From Cymbidium sinense (lineage: Eukaryota > Streptophyta > Magnoliopsida > Asparagales > Orchidaceae), in contig CM038229.1 of NCBI GenBank assembly GCA_021442155.1, forward strand, positions 99,425,271 through 99,489,270: DNA of 64,000 nucleotides, read 5' to 3'. The notes below the pieces were generated by a model, which ran no database searches, was not told the origin of the DNA, and saw nothing but the letters and a program-made list of their open reading frames with translations. This document shows positions 48,534-61,172 of this stretch, in pieces. Numbering within the stretch: the first letter of the stretch is position 1; each line of letters starts with the position of its first letter. The translations under genes and the position numbers were made by a program.

Positions 48534-49990
48534 ATGAAGACATAACAATGAATTCTTTGCTTAAATTGTAATTCAATTCATTTATAATCCGGGTTGTATA
48601 AGGGTGAGCTCATACCACATTTGATATTTTGGGTTTTGTCGGTAGTGCGAATAACTATTTATTCTTTTGCGATTAGTTTTATAAATTATTTGATGATTTG
48701 TTTAGCTTTTGCATTAAGTGGCATGCTTTTCTAGTTTCTTTCTTGCTTTATGTATTTGTTGGATGTGGATTAGGCTCTTTAGGGAAAAATAAATCTTTTA
48801 CCCAATTTAATAATTCAAACTAAAATTAAACAACTCATAACCTCAATGCTTAAGATTGATTGGAGGCTCCACTGAGAACCCACTTGACCTTTGAGGCGTA
48901 GTGAAAACTCACCTCCTACCTTCTGATTTTGGCCAATAATTTGATTTCTCATGCATTAGTCATAAAATCCTATTAACTTGAGTCAAAATGATTTTCCAAA
49001 AATAAAAATAAAATGAAATTTGAAATGCATTAGATTTAGGTTATTTGAAGCATGCCCTTTACATGATCTAGTCTCTTTAGGGGCGAGTTTAAGGACTTAG
49101 TCTCTTTCTAAACAAAAATAGCTCTATCTTGCATAAGCATAAAGACTTGCCTATAAGTATTTAAAATCATAGGAAGAGTTAATTGGCCACCACCCGTGGT
49201 TGTAACTCAAGTTGTTGGGTGATTTGTCCTCTTTGTGGAGGTAATTACCCATTTTCTCCTTAGATTTAGGTTATGCTTCCTCAGCTCCCTAGATTTAGGT
49301 TACAGATTGTTTTCTCCCCTTTGCGCCATAAGCATAATTCCTCACCCCTTGTATTTCCTTAATCTTGTGTTAATGAATCTTAAGTTCTAAATTCTAATGA
49401 AAAATATAACTCAAATAAACTAAATTAATTTCTAAAATGTAAAGCTAATTTTAGGATAGTTTGAGATACTCACTAAGTTTCCTAGCATCATGAGCATCTC
49501 TGCTTATTTTCCATTTTAGTTTGATAATAACTCCTCGTTTGATCAATCCCATTTGATCTTCAAAACATAAACCATCGATTGATAGTCCTTCCTATTGAAA
49601 TCTTCAAAGACAATGATCATTTACCTCGAGAGTTTTCCTAAGGGATCGTGTCCCAGGATGTAATTAACTATGGGTGCTTGCCCATAGAACTTAATGAACC
49701 CATTTAAAATAAACCACCTTTACTTTTTTATGTAAAGTAAGGAAAGAATCTCTAGTACATATGCAAACCCATCATCTTTAGAGTCCTTATTGGGGATTGG
49801 TTCCATTAAAGGGTAGTGACTTCTATCTTTGAGATAGTACACTATTTCCTTCATGATGTATCGATCACCTAAATAAGTACATCTACAAATCTCAGCATCT
49901 TGCCAAGATGAATTTCTATAGGGTGTTGCCTCTTTTATTCCTCACCAATAGATTTGGAAGGCGACTCCCCTTATAAAGAAATTTTCACCA
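48534..49990 (+). repeat. Element B 3' LTR, last 1.46 kb only
   Basis: Matches 34790-36308 of B's own 5' LTR closely, and better than it matches A. Its left edge joins the 3' tract at a GAAGA microhomology. Its right edge ends TTTCACCA, matching the 5' LTR end, and is followed at once by A's LTR on the other strand. Confidence 0.85.
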
Positions 49991-52900
49991 TAAAAATTAA
50001 GAATAGTGTACTATCTTGGAAGATAGAAATCACTACCCTACGATGAATCTAATCACCTAATAAGGCTCTAATGCATGATGGGTCTTGAATGTAGATTTTT
50101 CCTACTTTACATGGATGAATAAAATAGGATTTATTTAAATGATTCTAAAGTTCCCAAACATAATTATATCCTAAGGAAGATGAGTTCCTTAGAAATATTC
50201 TCGATTAGGTGATTATTCTCTCAAAATAATTCAAAGATAGGACTATCAAAAAATTGATTATATTTGGAAGATCAAATGAGATTCAAAAGAAGAGATTTAT
50301 TATCGGCTAAAAAAGGGGATGCTCATGATACTTAGAAATTACTATCCTATGATTGAGCTTTATATATTTTGAGGAGAATTACATTTGAGTTGGAATTTTA
50401 TTAAAAATATAGGACTTATAATTCCACATATAAGATTATGGAGATGCTTAAGATGAGGATTTATTCTTGTAGTCAGAAGGAAAACATCAACCTTAGATCC
50501 AAAATCTAGGGAGCTTCAATGAGGGCAAAAGTATGACCTATATTTAAGATGAAAGATGGGTATATTGTTTACCTCCACAAGTAAACCACCGCTATTTGGA
50601 CTTATAGCGCACAGGTGGCGACACTAACTCCTTATGTTTTAAAACCATATGGAAGTCATATATTTTTTGTGAGATGGTGGGTTGTTATTATTTAGAAAAG
50701 AAACTAAGGTCCTTAAACCTCCCAAAGAAACAAGAGCATGAGTGGTTAGTAATGACCTAGTATAATGTAAATTTTATCAAATTTTATTTAATTGTAAACT
50801 CTTTATTTTGACATAGGCTATAGGATTTTATATGCCTAAATGTATGGTGAAGTTGATTATGAGCTAAATCAAAGAGAAAGAGGTGTTTTCCATCATAGGT
50901 CCTCAAAGGTCAAGCCTTTTTTCTATCAAAGATGGAAACCCTCTCTTAACAAGAGTGAAACAAAATGACATGCATGATATTAAGCATACAACATCCAACT
51001 AAGGGATTGCTAAATATTTTATTATCTTGATTTAATGACTAGGTTTTATGTGAGGTTATAAGTTATTTTAAAAAAAATTTAATTATGAGTTGTAGTTAGG
51101 TAAAAAAAATTATTTTTCCCTAAGAGCCTAATCGATCCAAACCATACAACAAACACTAATCATAAAGAAACTATAAGAGGCATGCAATTTCTAGTGCATA
51201 ATATAAATAAACCATTAAAGAATTTATAAAGCTAGTACAAAAGAATAAAAAAGGTCAGTGCACCTACAAAGAAAAGAAAAGTAGGTGGCACTCTACCTTA
51301 TACAACTGAATTATAAAAAATAATTACAATTAAGAATGAATACATGCTATGGGGTCTTCATTCTTCATATGTCTTCTTTCCTCCTCTTTGCTTCTTTGTT
51401 TGGCTCACTTCAAGGCATCAAATGGCACACAAGACATAGTCTTTCTTGCAAATGCTCATCTAATTCCCCATGGTACTAATCTTATTTCCTAATTATAAAA
51501 TTACAATAAAATGGAAAAATAAATCTAAGCACCAAAATAAAGGTTAGTTAAACATACATTCCACCCAAGTAATTGTATTTATAGTTTGGACTTAGCACTG
51601 TACATGGGTAACTAAGCCACCTATCTTAACTTGGATTATGCTTAGGGGCTTAAGCAACCTACAAAGAGAGCATTTATATTTATTTTTTTGGCTATAAGCA
51701 CAATCCCACGCAAAAGGCATAATTAGTCTAATAACGGTCTAACATCTAGCCTATGAAATATACACCCCAACATCTAGTTTAAAATAATACATCACAAAAC
51801 TAAACATACATCAAACCATGCACCATCCTAACATAAAGCTAGAAGTAGTGACTTAATCTAATGTGTGTGTATTATAGTTTGTGTTGTATGTCCTAACTAG
51901 GCTTTAGAGTTATAGTTTCTTAAGTGTAAAAGATTCAATTTAAAGGGTGGTTTCACTTTAAGTTGTTTAATTAATTTGCAAGCTCTTACTTAACATTTTC
52001 TTTTATTTCATTTGACCTACACAAAAGAACTACGTGTTATAAAGAGAAAAGAGAGGATCATTCTCTTTCATCTCTTCCTTAAATCACATCTAAAGCTAAT
52101 TAATTAATCAATTCTCTTTAGTGAATGACTTATCATATATTTTAATTAATCCTAAGTTTAGGTTCATTTTAAATAAACTCATTCAATAAAAAAAGGCATC
52201 TTAAGATTAATTGGAATAAATTCGTCACATAATACATGTTTGTTTATTTATTTCCATCATATATAGCATGCATATGGTTAAGTCCTAAACATACCTATAC
52301 ATGCCATTTATATTATAACATACTTGAATGATGAATGTAAGCAAATGTATTTGGAATTGGTATTTGATTTGGTTGAATTAATTTTCCATATTAATTTAAA
52401 GCTCTATCTAAATTCTTATGAAAAGTATAAAGAAAGAACCTTAAATCACATGATTAATCAACTCAACCAATTAAGCAAAGTATGAATGCATGTCCTTTTA
52501 ATAGAAAAAGAGGGTTTTCATTTATTAGCTAAGTACACATCCACATGTATAAAAGTTCTAAAGCGACGCCATTGTTCACCAAGGAATGAGGTAGAAACCT
52601 CCTTGGAGCTACTTAAAGCCATTCATCCACGGAATGTCAGGACTACTATACGCTATCCTTAGATACATGTGGATGTATAAACAACTACAAGAATAGAAAG
52701 CCATGCAAAAATGATATTTTGATTTGATTAATTTATTTTGTATAAATGAATTAAAGCTCTATCTAGATTCTAATGTCCAAATGCATAAGAATGAAATCAA
52801 GCAGTGCATTGCCATTATTCTACACCAAGGAGCAGTAGGAACCTCCTTAGGGATACTTAAAGGTGCATCCACGAGATGTCGGACTAATATTCCACTAACA

Positions 52901-55900
52901 TTCTTACTTATGCAAATCAACACATGAATGTAATGAAGAAAATTTATTTTACACCAAATTTATATTCACTTATATTTCATATGTATATATATATATATAT
53001 ATATATAGACTTTTGAAAATATATTTGAGATTTAATAGTGATACTAACCACACATATTTTTAATTTAAATCAACACATACTATTTGACATAAAAGAAATC
53101 ATTTTATTTAATTAATTTTGAAAGAGATGGATGCATGAATCATATGGCATACAACATTTAGCATGATTGGAAGGAAATAAAACAACATAAGCATGTGATT
53201 TCGTTCAAATCAACTAAGTCTAAGGACAATCAAACCAAATAAGATTATTTAAAATAAAACAAAGTTCTTTAATGTTATTTCATTTTCATATTTGACTTGA
53301 TTTAAGGAATGTGAGAGAGGTTTGCTAATCCTTATCCCCTTCCCACTTGTGTGAGTTAATTTGATTTAATGAAAATCAATTAGGTTGATTTTATGAATCG
53401 ATTAAGTTAAGCATGGATTAAATCAATTAATTAACCCTTACTTATGTCACCTTAAGGTAATTAATTAAACAAGTATGAGCCAATATGATATGCAACCACA
53501 TAGAAAAGTAAAATAATAATGCTTCTATGAAATGAAAGGGGCCTAATGCTCATAATTCTTAATTAATGAAACTTAAAGGAGGTCACTTAATTTCTCTTTA
53601 TGGTTTTCTCACACATGTGAGCTAACTATAATTTTATTAGCTCTCTCTTTAGGATTGAACACCCAAAGAGCTACCAGAAGATGGATTAAAGGTAATTAAA
53701 TGTGAAGTGGATTTTTTGATAATTAAACTCATTAATCCATTTGATGAAGCATTAAGCATTTTTAATTAACTTAAGAAAAGAGGTCTAGAAAGAGGCCTTA
53801 ATCTCAATCCCTAAATCTCATATTTGATCACTTAGGCTATGATTTTATCTTGGTGATTAATTAATTAATTAAGCTATTAATTACCTCATTAATCATTAAT
53901 TAATCTAATTTCAAAAAAAGAGAAAACTTAGGAAATGAACTAGAAAAATGTCCCAATCATATTCCCCAAGCTCCCTTACTTTGAGGTAATTAGGCTTACG
54001 TAGTTAATTAAGCCACTATTCATTCAATAATTATCACTAATTAAACTAAGATAGTGATTAAGGCTTAAATAATTGATTTTCCCAATTAAGCGACCAACAA
54101 AATCCAAGAAAAAGGAGAGGTCATCCCCTAAACATCCACATAAAGTTTGAGATTAATTGGGTGATTAATTAAGAGTAATTAAACTAATTAAAATTTTAAT
54201 TAAATCTTAATTAAGCTAAAATCACTATTCTAAATTAATTATTAATATTTTTTTTGGATTCTACTGAAATATATTTAAAATGAGCTTAAGTTTGTATTTT
54301 TTGGATTTTCTAAGATTAGTTTAGAAAGTTTGATTAAAATAAATAAATTAACCTAATTAAACCTAATCTCATCGACACCGCGTGGCGGTGACATGGCATG
54401 CTTTCCATGTGGCATGATGGGATTATTTATTTAAGTTATTACGTCAGAGGCGGCGTAGATGGTGGCGGAATGTGCTTTTCACGTGGGTGTTCGATCTAAG
54501 ATAGGATGGCCATGATTAAATGTGATTGAAGGAGAAAAGAGGGTTCTACGCGTGATGATCAAAACCATCCATCTTAATCATGCGGAATGGGCGGTCCATG
54601 ATTTATCTCCTTCCAGTGATCGCGATGGATACCATCCATCGATTATTCGATCCAACTCCTGCGAGATGGATGGAGATGAAATTTATCTCACACCTTTAGG
54701 GAAGCACAAGCATATCATTGGAAATCTCATAAGATAGAAGTTTCCTTCACAAAGGACCAACCTATTTTGAGCTAATGATCGATTTTAATGGCTTACCTTA
54801 GTGTTGCTTGTGACTAGTGGTTCCAATAATTTAGGAAGCTTCATTTGGTAGAAATGAAGCCCTAAGCTGCACAATCTTTGGTTTATTGTAGTTTGATGGA
54901 AATATTAACCCATGGCATTAAGCAGTCTTGATCAAACTCCACCCTCCTCCCATCAAGAAGCTTGAGAAATAATTTGTTTTGACTTGTCTAAGTCCAAGGA
55001 TGGTGTGTACAAAATTAATTGCACTTTGGTTGTGAGATGAGGAAATGAGAATCACTGGTTTGCACCCCATTTGATTTCACGTAAAATCGAGGTGGGGATT
55101 TTAGGTAGCTTGGGAAATGCAAGGGAGGCTCTAGGATCTCGTTCCTTGGCTAGGGTTGGGTATACCCCTCCTTCCTTGGCTTGGATGGTGGTGATGTTTT
55201 TGGCTTATTGGATCAATGAATGAGATGGGGAGCTCAATTTGTGTGAGGAATCTTTCCATTTGGCCTCACATGAGTGGAGGAAGGAAGGGTGAGGTGGCTG
55301 CCATGGGAGTAGTGGGTGTCCTTGGTGGTTTGAAATGCTCTAATGGGAATGGGAGATGGTTTCACTCCCATGAGTCTTGGGTGCCCAACCACCTTCCTTC
55401 AAGTCACCATGGTCCTAAGTGCCTAAGTGGACCTATGAATGGGTGCCAAGTGGTCAAAGGGAGGAAATGACCAAATATGCATGTATCTTATCTCATGGGA
55501 TGCCCTAGGAAGGAAAAGTGGTAATTTGGCTATGGGTTTGATTTGTAGATTTGGGATGGGTCAAAAGTGGGTTAACCCAAGTAGTTTATAGTTTATTTGA
55601 TTTGATTTGGCTTGATCGACCTATTTAGGTCAAATTGGGTTAGGTTGAGTCAAGTTGACCAATTGGCCAAAGTCAAACCAAGGGTTAGTTCACATGACCA
55701 ATTGGAGTGTATTGGTGTCATTGGTTTGATTCAAATTGCTTTGCATATGATTATGGCTCATTTGGGTTCATATAGGTCAAATGGGTCAAGTTGACCAATT
55801 TGACCAAATTGGGTCGGGTTAAGTGTTGAGTCAAGTTTAATTGGCTAATTGAAAATGATTGTAGGTTTTGGTTTGGTTTAATTTGGAATTAATGGGTTTT

Positions 55901-57514
55901 GGATAATTAGACCCTTTAGGTCAATTTGCACTAGGTTAGGTTAGGTTGACCAATTGGTCAAATTGGGCTCAATAATGACTTTGGTCAAGTTCAATAATCA
56001 ATTTGGAATGAACTTGAACCATTGGTTAATCAATTTGGGTTGGATTATGATTAGACTTATTTTGGTTTTAGACCAATTTAGGTCAGGGGTCAAATGGCCA
56101 ATTGGACTTGGTCAGTTGAGACTTTGGTCATGTTCAATCATTAATTATGATTTAGTTTGAATCAAAGGTTTCATAATTTGGCATATGGTGTGTTTTGGCT
56201 AGCTTAGGTTTCATTTGGGCTAAAGGTTGACTTGGTCAATGGCTAGTTAACTTGGTTTGACCTAATTTAAGATAATTGCTAGGATGATTGTTAATCATGA
56301 TATGAGGTTTGGATGGGCTCAATTCAATCCAATTTTGGGTTGGATTAGAAGCTCAAGAAGGTCTTTTAGGTCAATTTGGGTCAAGTGGACCTAAATGGGT
56401 TAATTGGCTTGACCACGACTTGATTCAAGTTTAGTTATATATTGATCAATGGGTTTAAGATGGAAATATAAATCCAATTTGAAATGGTTTAGCCATATGG
56501 ATCTTGGTTCATATGACAATTTCAAGTCAAAAAAAGGCTAACTTGGGTTTGATTTTGGTTAGCTTGGATTTGGTTTGATAATTATAGTTTATGTTTATAT
56601 TTGGGACAATGATTGAAGGAATGATTGAATCATGAAGAAATCTATGGGTTTTGATTTAATTTGGATAGGATTTGAGCAAGTTCAAAGAATTAGCTTAAAA
56701 GGGTATAAACTAGATTTTGGATTTAGTTTTGGCTATTTGAATTTATTTTCTATTTATATTTAGGAATATAAATGAAGATATAAATGATTCATGAGAAAAG
56801 CACTTGAGTTTGGAGTGATTTGGAAGCAAATTTGACCAAGCTCAAAAGAGCTTAAGTAGGGAATTGATTTAGTTTGATTTGAATGGCTCATATGGATTTG
56901 GATTTCATTTATATTTGTGAATATGAATGAAGAAATGATTTACTTATAAAGAATTCAACTAAATTTTATTTGGTTGAAGGAGGTTTAGGCTAAGCATATG
57001 AAGGTGGTTCACATAGCTTAGGAAGGGATTTAAAATTTGAAGCTAATCATGGGTTTCAATCATTCGATTTGAGATTGGATTTATGATTTGGGTTGGGATT
57101 TGATTTGAGATTGAATCGATGTTTGAAAAATCACTTGAGTTGGGGTTGAGTTGAATTTGGTTAAGGCTAAGTCCATAGGATAAAATCAAATGGCTTAAGA
57201 AAGGATTTGGAATTTGAATTCAATCATGGGTTTCAATCATTTGATTTTGGGATGGGATTTATGATTTTGGATTTGAATTTGAAGTTTGGTTTAGAAGAAG
57301 GAAGTAAGGATTGTGTTTAAAGCTATAGGCGTAAGGCTTCCTAAATCCCTAAGGCATAACCTATTTGTATGACTAACTTTTCTAAGTCTCTAGGCTTAAG
57401 TTAAGTGCTCACGCAATCACTAAGTATCTTAAGACTAAAGAGCTCTTAGTGTCTATAAGAGTCCTATATCTATGATGAGGAAGTTGAAAACTCACTCTAA
57501 AAGTGAGGTCAACA
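49991..57514 (-). repeat. Element A 5' LTR, main part
   Basis: Complete partner of 3291-7432 plus 13933-16037, without element C. It also keeps the 1.16 kb (49991-51147) missing from the 3' LTR. The G+C-richer island lies at about 54380-55410 and the TTGACC-rich domain at about 55560-56560. Ends with GGTCAACA on the plus strand (TGTTGACC on the minus). Short frames at 52724-52927, 54522-54737, 55216-55470, 55612-55794 and 55954-56160 are not shared open with the other LTR and are not genes. Confidence 0.88.
52985..53008. repeat. (TA)n microsatellite in element A 5' LTR
   Basis: A pure TA run. The same place in the 3' LTR (about 5118-5150) has only interrupted TA words, so the run expanded after the two LTRs separated or the region was rearranged. 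Confidence 0.9.
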
Positions 57515-58060
57515 AACTCCTTGTTGATTTTAGGGAGGATGAGGAGCAACTTGAGTAGCATTTTACTAGGTCAATTTGATAACCCCTTTACGTAACTTTA
57601 TTGACTCTAGAACTCATCAAGTAAATATCCAAATTATGACATAATCATCATTCATACTTGTCATCTCCTTAGCTAATTTTGCTAAGGTTTTCTTTTGCTA
57701 TTCTTGGATCAAAAGACTTGAGTTAGTATGACATTTGGTATTTACTTCATAAGTTCAAGAATTCACTTGTAATAAAAAGCTAACTCAAGCTTGTTGATTT
57801 TATAAATGCCAAGTACTTTATTTATAATAAACCATAATCACCAAAATATGCGATTTTGAATGCCTATGAAAATAGCTTCTTCGAGACCTGTCACCACCTT
57901 CATACTCGTTATAGTTCTTGGCTTAGTCAACCCATATGATCGTCTCATTATCCCTCCTTTTGGTGTTATAAAGATGATGCCGATGCGCTCTTGCCCTTGA
58001 GAGATTTGGAGGTTGGACTGTTTGATTGATGAGGCTCTATCAAAGTACATTTCTCAAATT
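57515..58060 (-). pseudogene. Element D second (archaeal-type) RNase H, interrupted by element A
   Basis: Opens with MYFDRASS at 58050, the MYFDG start of the domain, then RIGIIFITPKGGIMRRSYGL and LTKPRTIT (57900-57990), equal to the GIVxxSPxGxxxPxSFxL and CTNN region. Further down, broken frames give KSTSLS..., LELMK and AKENLSKIS segments, resembling the RELMKxF and KADALAKLA end. The frame is lost before element A begins. Confidence 0.75.
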
Positions 58061-59520
58061 TATGATTTTTCTCTTTCATGAATGAGCATAATTTGCTCAT
58101 CGGCAAATCATCATTAAGAGGTGAGTGCGGAATTGGATGTGCGAAGAAAATCTGCTAAAATTTGTCCCTTCACTACTTTCTATGAAATGTAGGTGATATC
58201 AAATTATAAAAGTATCTTTATCTTGCCTTGCGACACATCAACACTAGTTTTGTCATCAAGTCTGCGATTGATCCTTGAGATGAGAGTGATTTTATGAGAT
58301 AACATGTAATGGCGAGCTTTTGGGCTGCAAAGATCAATGCCAAATAATGCTTCTCTATCGTAGGGTATCTCATATTTTCTCCTATCAACCTTATGATATA
58401 ATAAAAGCATTCTCTTTGCCTTTTTCATTATGTTGTGCCAATAATTCTCTAAGGGACTCTTCTAATGTAGATGTGTAAAGGATAAGAGGCTTCCTAGAGT
58501 AAGTCTTTGAGAATTGGTGGATTTAACGGTATCTTTTAATACTATCAAAGGCTTCTTGACACTCCTTATCCCGTTTGAATAGACCATTATTTTTCATTAG
58601 CATTGCAAATGGTTGACATATAGATTTAATGTCCCTATAAAAAACAAAGTGGCGTAGACTCTTGGCGATCTCAAAATTTGCCTTGATTTTAGCGGGATCA
58701 ATCTCAATCCTCTATGATGTACAATGTACCCAAGGAACTTTCAAGACACCGAATACATATTTTAAGGAATTCAACTTGAGATAATTCATTTGAGCAATTC
58801 ACAATTCTTCAAAGTGATTTTCACAATTTAAGCTTTCAACCACCAAATCATCAACATAAAATTCCACCTTATGGTGATTCAACTCATCAAAAATATGTGT
58901 CATTGCACTTTGGTATGTAGCTCCATTTTTAAACCAAAAGCATGACAATATAGCAATAGATGCCAATAGGTGTTACGAAGGATGTATGTCTTTCATCTTC
59001 GTGTATCATCTTGATCGATTATATATCGATGATCCATCCATAAAAAATATGTAATTGGATGTATTATCAACCAATAATTGATATATGGAGTGGAAAATCA
59101 TCTTTTGGGGCTTTATTAAGATCCCAAAAGTCGATACAAATACAAATCTAACCATTTTTCTTCTTCACGAGCACTATATTGGCTATCCAATCATGATACT
59201 TTTCTTCACGAATGAATCCACTTTAATTAGCATTTTAGTTTCAATGATCACCTATTCTTCAATTTCTAGTCTCATTCTCCTTGGAGCTTGTTTAACAAGT
59301 GTTGCATCTAGCATGATTGTTAATTTATGAACTTCCACATCAAGGATAAGCGGCATTTCAACATATGTCCGAGCAAAGCAATCCCAATTGAAAAAGTAGC
59401 ACTTTTAGTTCTTCAACTTCTCATTAAGTAGAAGACCGATGAAAGTTGGAATCATCCTCGGTTCTTAAGTTGATTTCTTTGAGTTCATCCATAGTAGTTG
59501 TCTACCCACCATCTTCAAGT
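58061..59520 (-). pseudogene. pol: Element D reverse transcriptase and RNase H, YVDD retained
   Basis: RT blocks: DELKEINLRT (about 59475-59505), SGFIREEKYHDWIANIVLVK (about 59145-59205), KAPKDDFPL (about 59100-59130), GATYQSAMTHIFDELNHHK (about 58865-58920) and the catalytic YVDD at 58847-58858 followed by LVVES. RNase H: MKKAKRMLLLYHKVDRR (58378-58428), EIPYDREALFGI (about 58340-58375) and ARHYMLSHKITLISRI (about 58270-58315), the classic RHYMLxHxxxLISR block. Better preserved than A or B, but still with several frame changes. Confidence 0.88.
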
Positions 59521-60360
59521 TCTTCAAGTATAGGCTTGGATTCTACTTCTCCATCACTTGTAAGGAGAACTTCATAAAGATCATTTTCTTCATCGACAAA
59601 TTTCAATCTCGCTATTATATTATAGCAAGCTTTATTTTGATGAGGTTTGTGCTTGGATGAACCCAAGACCTTTGGTGATAAACTTAGCACTTCTTTGTGA
59701 TGTTTGAGGATTTAATTGACTCCACATCTTGTTAAAGACTTGAGCTCTATGGTTAGTAGTTCCAATATGAATCCCAAGCTTATGCATCATTCTTGACAAT
59801 TTTGATGGATAGTATATGGGTATTCTTGCTAGCACCATCTCATCAAAATGATTGTGTTGAGTAGGCCAATTAAAATTGTGAGGTCGAGACTCCTTAATTT
59901 ATAAAATAAAGTTCTTGTTTCACCTAATTTATAAAATAAAGTTCTTGTTTCACCACTAATAGTGGTACATAGAATGTTATCAATTCTTTAATATTATGAA
60001 ACTCTAATGGGGTAATTTCTTTGAAGCACTACTATAGGTATAATTGTGAAGGAATCATCGACACCGCCAAGTGAACTATCCTTCTTGAAACGACTCTGTA
60101 CTATTTTTTCATAAGTAGATTCAAAATCATAATTTTAATCAAACTTACTTATTTTATATTTTGCTTTTCTTGAAAGCTTATAAGTTCTCTTAGGTTTGAT
60201 AGGGATGTATTCTTCTTGTGTGTCACTTTCCAAATGAGGAACTGGTCTTCTTAATTTATATATAAAAAGTGCTTTAAGGAGAGTTGACATTGCCTTCTTT
60301 CTTCCTTTTTGCCTCGCTTTTCTCCTTACGGTTATTTTTAGTTCACGAGGTGGATGTTAC
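59521..60360 (-). pseudogene. Element D linker between protease and RT
   Basis: Open piece MVLARIPIYYPSKLSRMMHK (from 59838) continues as a basic, Ser/Thr-rich stretch and overlaps the piece at 59502-59690 with DEENDLYEVLLTSDGEVE. No catalytic motif. A 30-bp direct duplication (AATTTATAAAATAAAGTTC, with CTTGTTTCACC) occurs at about 59898-59955. Confidence 0.6.
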
Positions 60361-61172
60361 TACCTTAAGAGGCCTTACTAGCTTAGGCTCTTTAGGGATG
60401 AAATATTTTACATCTTCATAAATCTTTTTCATGAATAGAGAATGGTTGTAGGTTGTCGAATTACGAACTCTTCTCCATCTCTCGATACTTCATACATTGA
60501 TGTATAGTTAATGGGACCGTCTACTCATGCACCATGGGACCTAGAAGAGCTCTGAATGATGTATCATCAATCGCATGAAACTTGGCTCAGTATACAAATT
60601 CTAAAATTTAAGTGGGAGCATAAAAGAACCCAAAGTTCTCGCCCTTTCTCATAAAACCATGCACCATCAACTTATCCCTCCCAAGATGTTGAATATTAAG
60701 GGATAATCCTCTTAATGCTTTTAGACTCATAAAATTGATAGAAAACCCGGATCAATCTGATTAATCAAGATACCATCACTCTTAATGATAACATATAGAG
60801 GATGATTGTGATCTAATGTTCCCAACATAAGATCTTCTTGAAAATGTGATTGTTGGGAGATCTTGAGATTGCAATGATTCAATCATACATTTTTTTGATA
60901 AAATAAACATTATATTTCTCGGATCTTTGAGAGTCTGTATTAAAGTTTCTTGGAGATCTTTTGACATTAAGAGAGCCTCATACACACTTAATGCATGGAT
61001 CTTTTTTAGATGTGATAGAATATTATAATATATCTTTTCACTTAATTTAGGTTTTATTTTATGATCTTGGAATGATATGTTCACCGACTTCAATTTGTTT
61101 GCCTTTATCTTTATTTGAATTTCACTTCTTTGATGGGGTGACAATACTTTACCACTCCTCAACGAACTTGAA
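60361..61172 (-). pseudogene. pro: Element D protease, broken
   Basis: The open piece 60782-61162 contains YNILSHLKKIHALSVYEALL, LMSKDLQETLIQTLKDP and DLPTITFSRRSYVGNI, the segments that precede the protease core in Tat polyproteins. The core continues in other frames as NQIDPGFSINFMSLKALRGL (about 60680-60745), where the D-P-G-S of relatives reads DPGF. It ends with HGFMRKG (about 60630) and an EEFVIRQPTT block (about 60455-60485). Confidence 0.75.

Larger units (their letters stand above)
28676..49990 (+). mobile_element. Element B: Tat-type Ty3/gypsy retrotransposon nested in element A
   Basis: Plus-strand relative of element A with the same order of parts: 5' LTR 28676-36308, leader array, gag, protease, linker, RT, RNase H, second RNase H, integrase, 3' repeat tract and a 3' LTR remnant 48534-49990. 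On both sides lies element A's 5' LTR on the opposite strand, so B is inserted within it. A deletion of about 7 kb removed the end of the 3' tract and the first 6.1 kb of the 3' LTR. B's LTR is clearly diverged from A's, so the two belong to different subfamilies. All genes are broken. Confidence 0.85.
3291..57514 (-). mobile_element. Element A: giant Tat-type Ty3/gypsy retrotransposon, split by two insertions
   Basis: Minus-strand LTR retrotransposon in pieces. The 5' LTR is 57514-49991 plus 28675-28561; leader and hairpin array about 28560-26700; gag to integrase about 25900-18500; the 3' tract 18500-16038; the 3' LTR 16037-13933 plus 7432-3291. The two LTRs are more alike than either is to element B's, as expected for one element's pair. 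Each starts TGTTGACC on the minus strand and homology stops exactly there (at 16037 and 57514). The presence of a second RNase H between RNase H and integrase is the hallmark of the Tat lineage (Ogre, Retand and relatives). The interruptions are elements B and C. All coding parts are broken; the element is not autonomous. Confidence 0.85.

Noticed and set aside
48534..51360. Head-to-head palindrome as an independent foldback transposon
   Set aside because: Both arms are fully explained as LTR sequence of elements B and A in opposite orientation after nested insertion.
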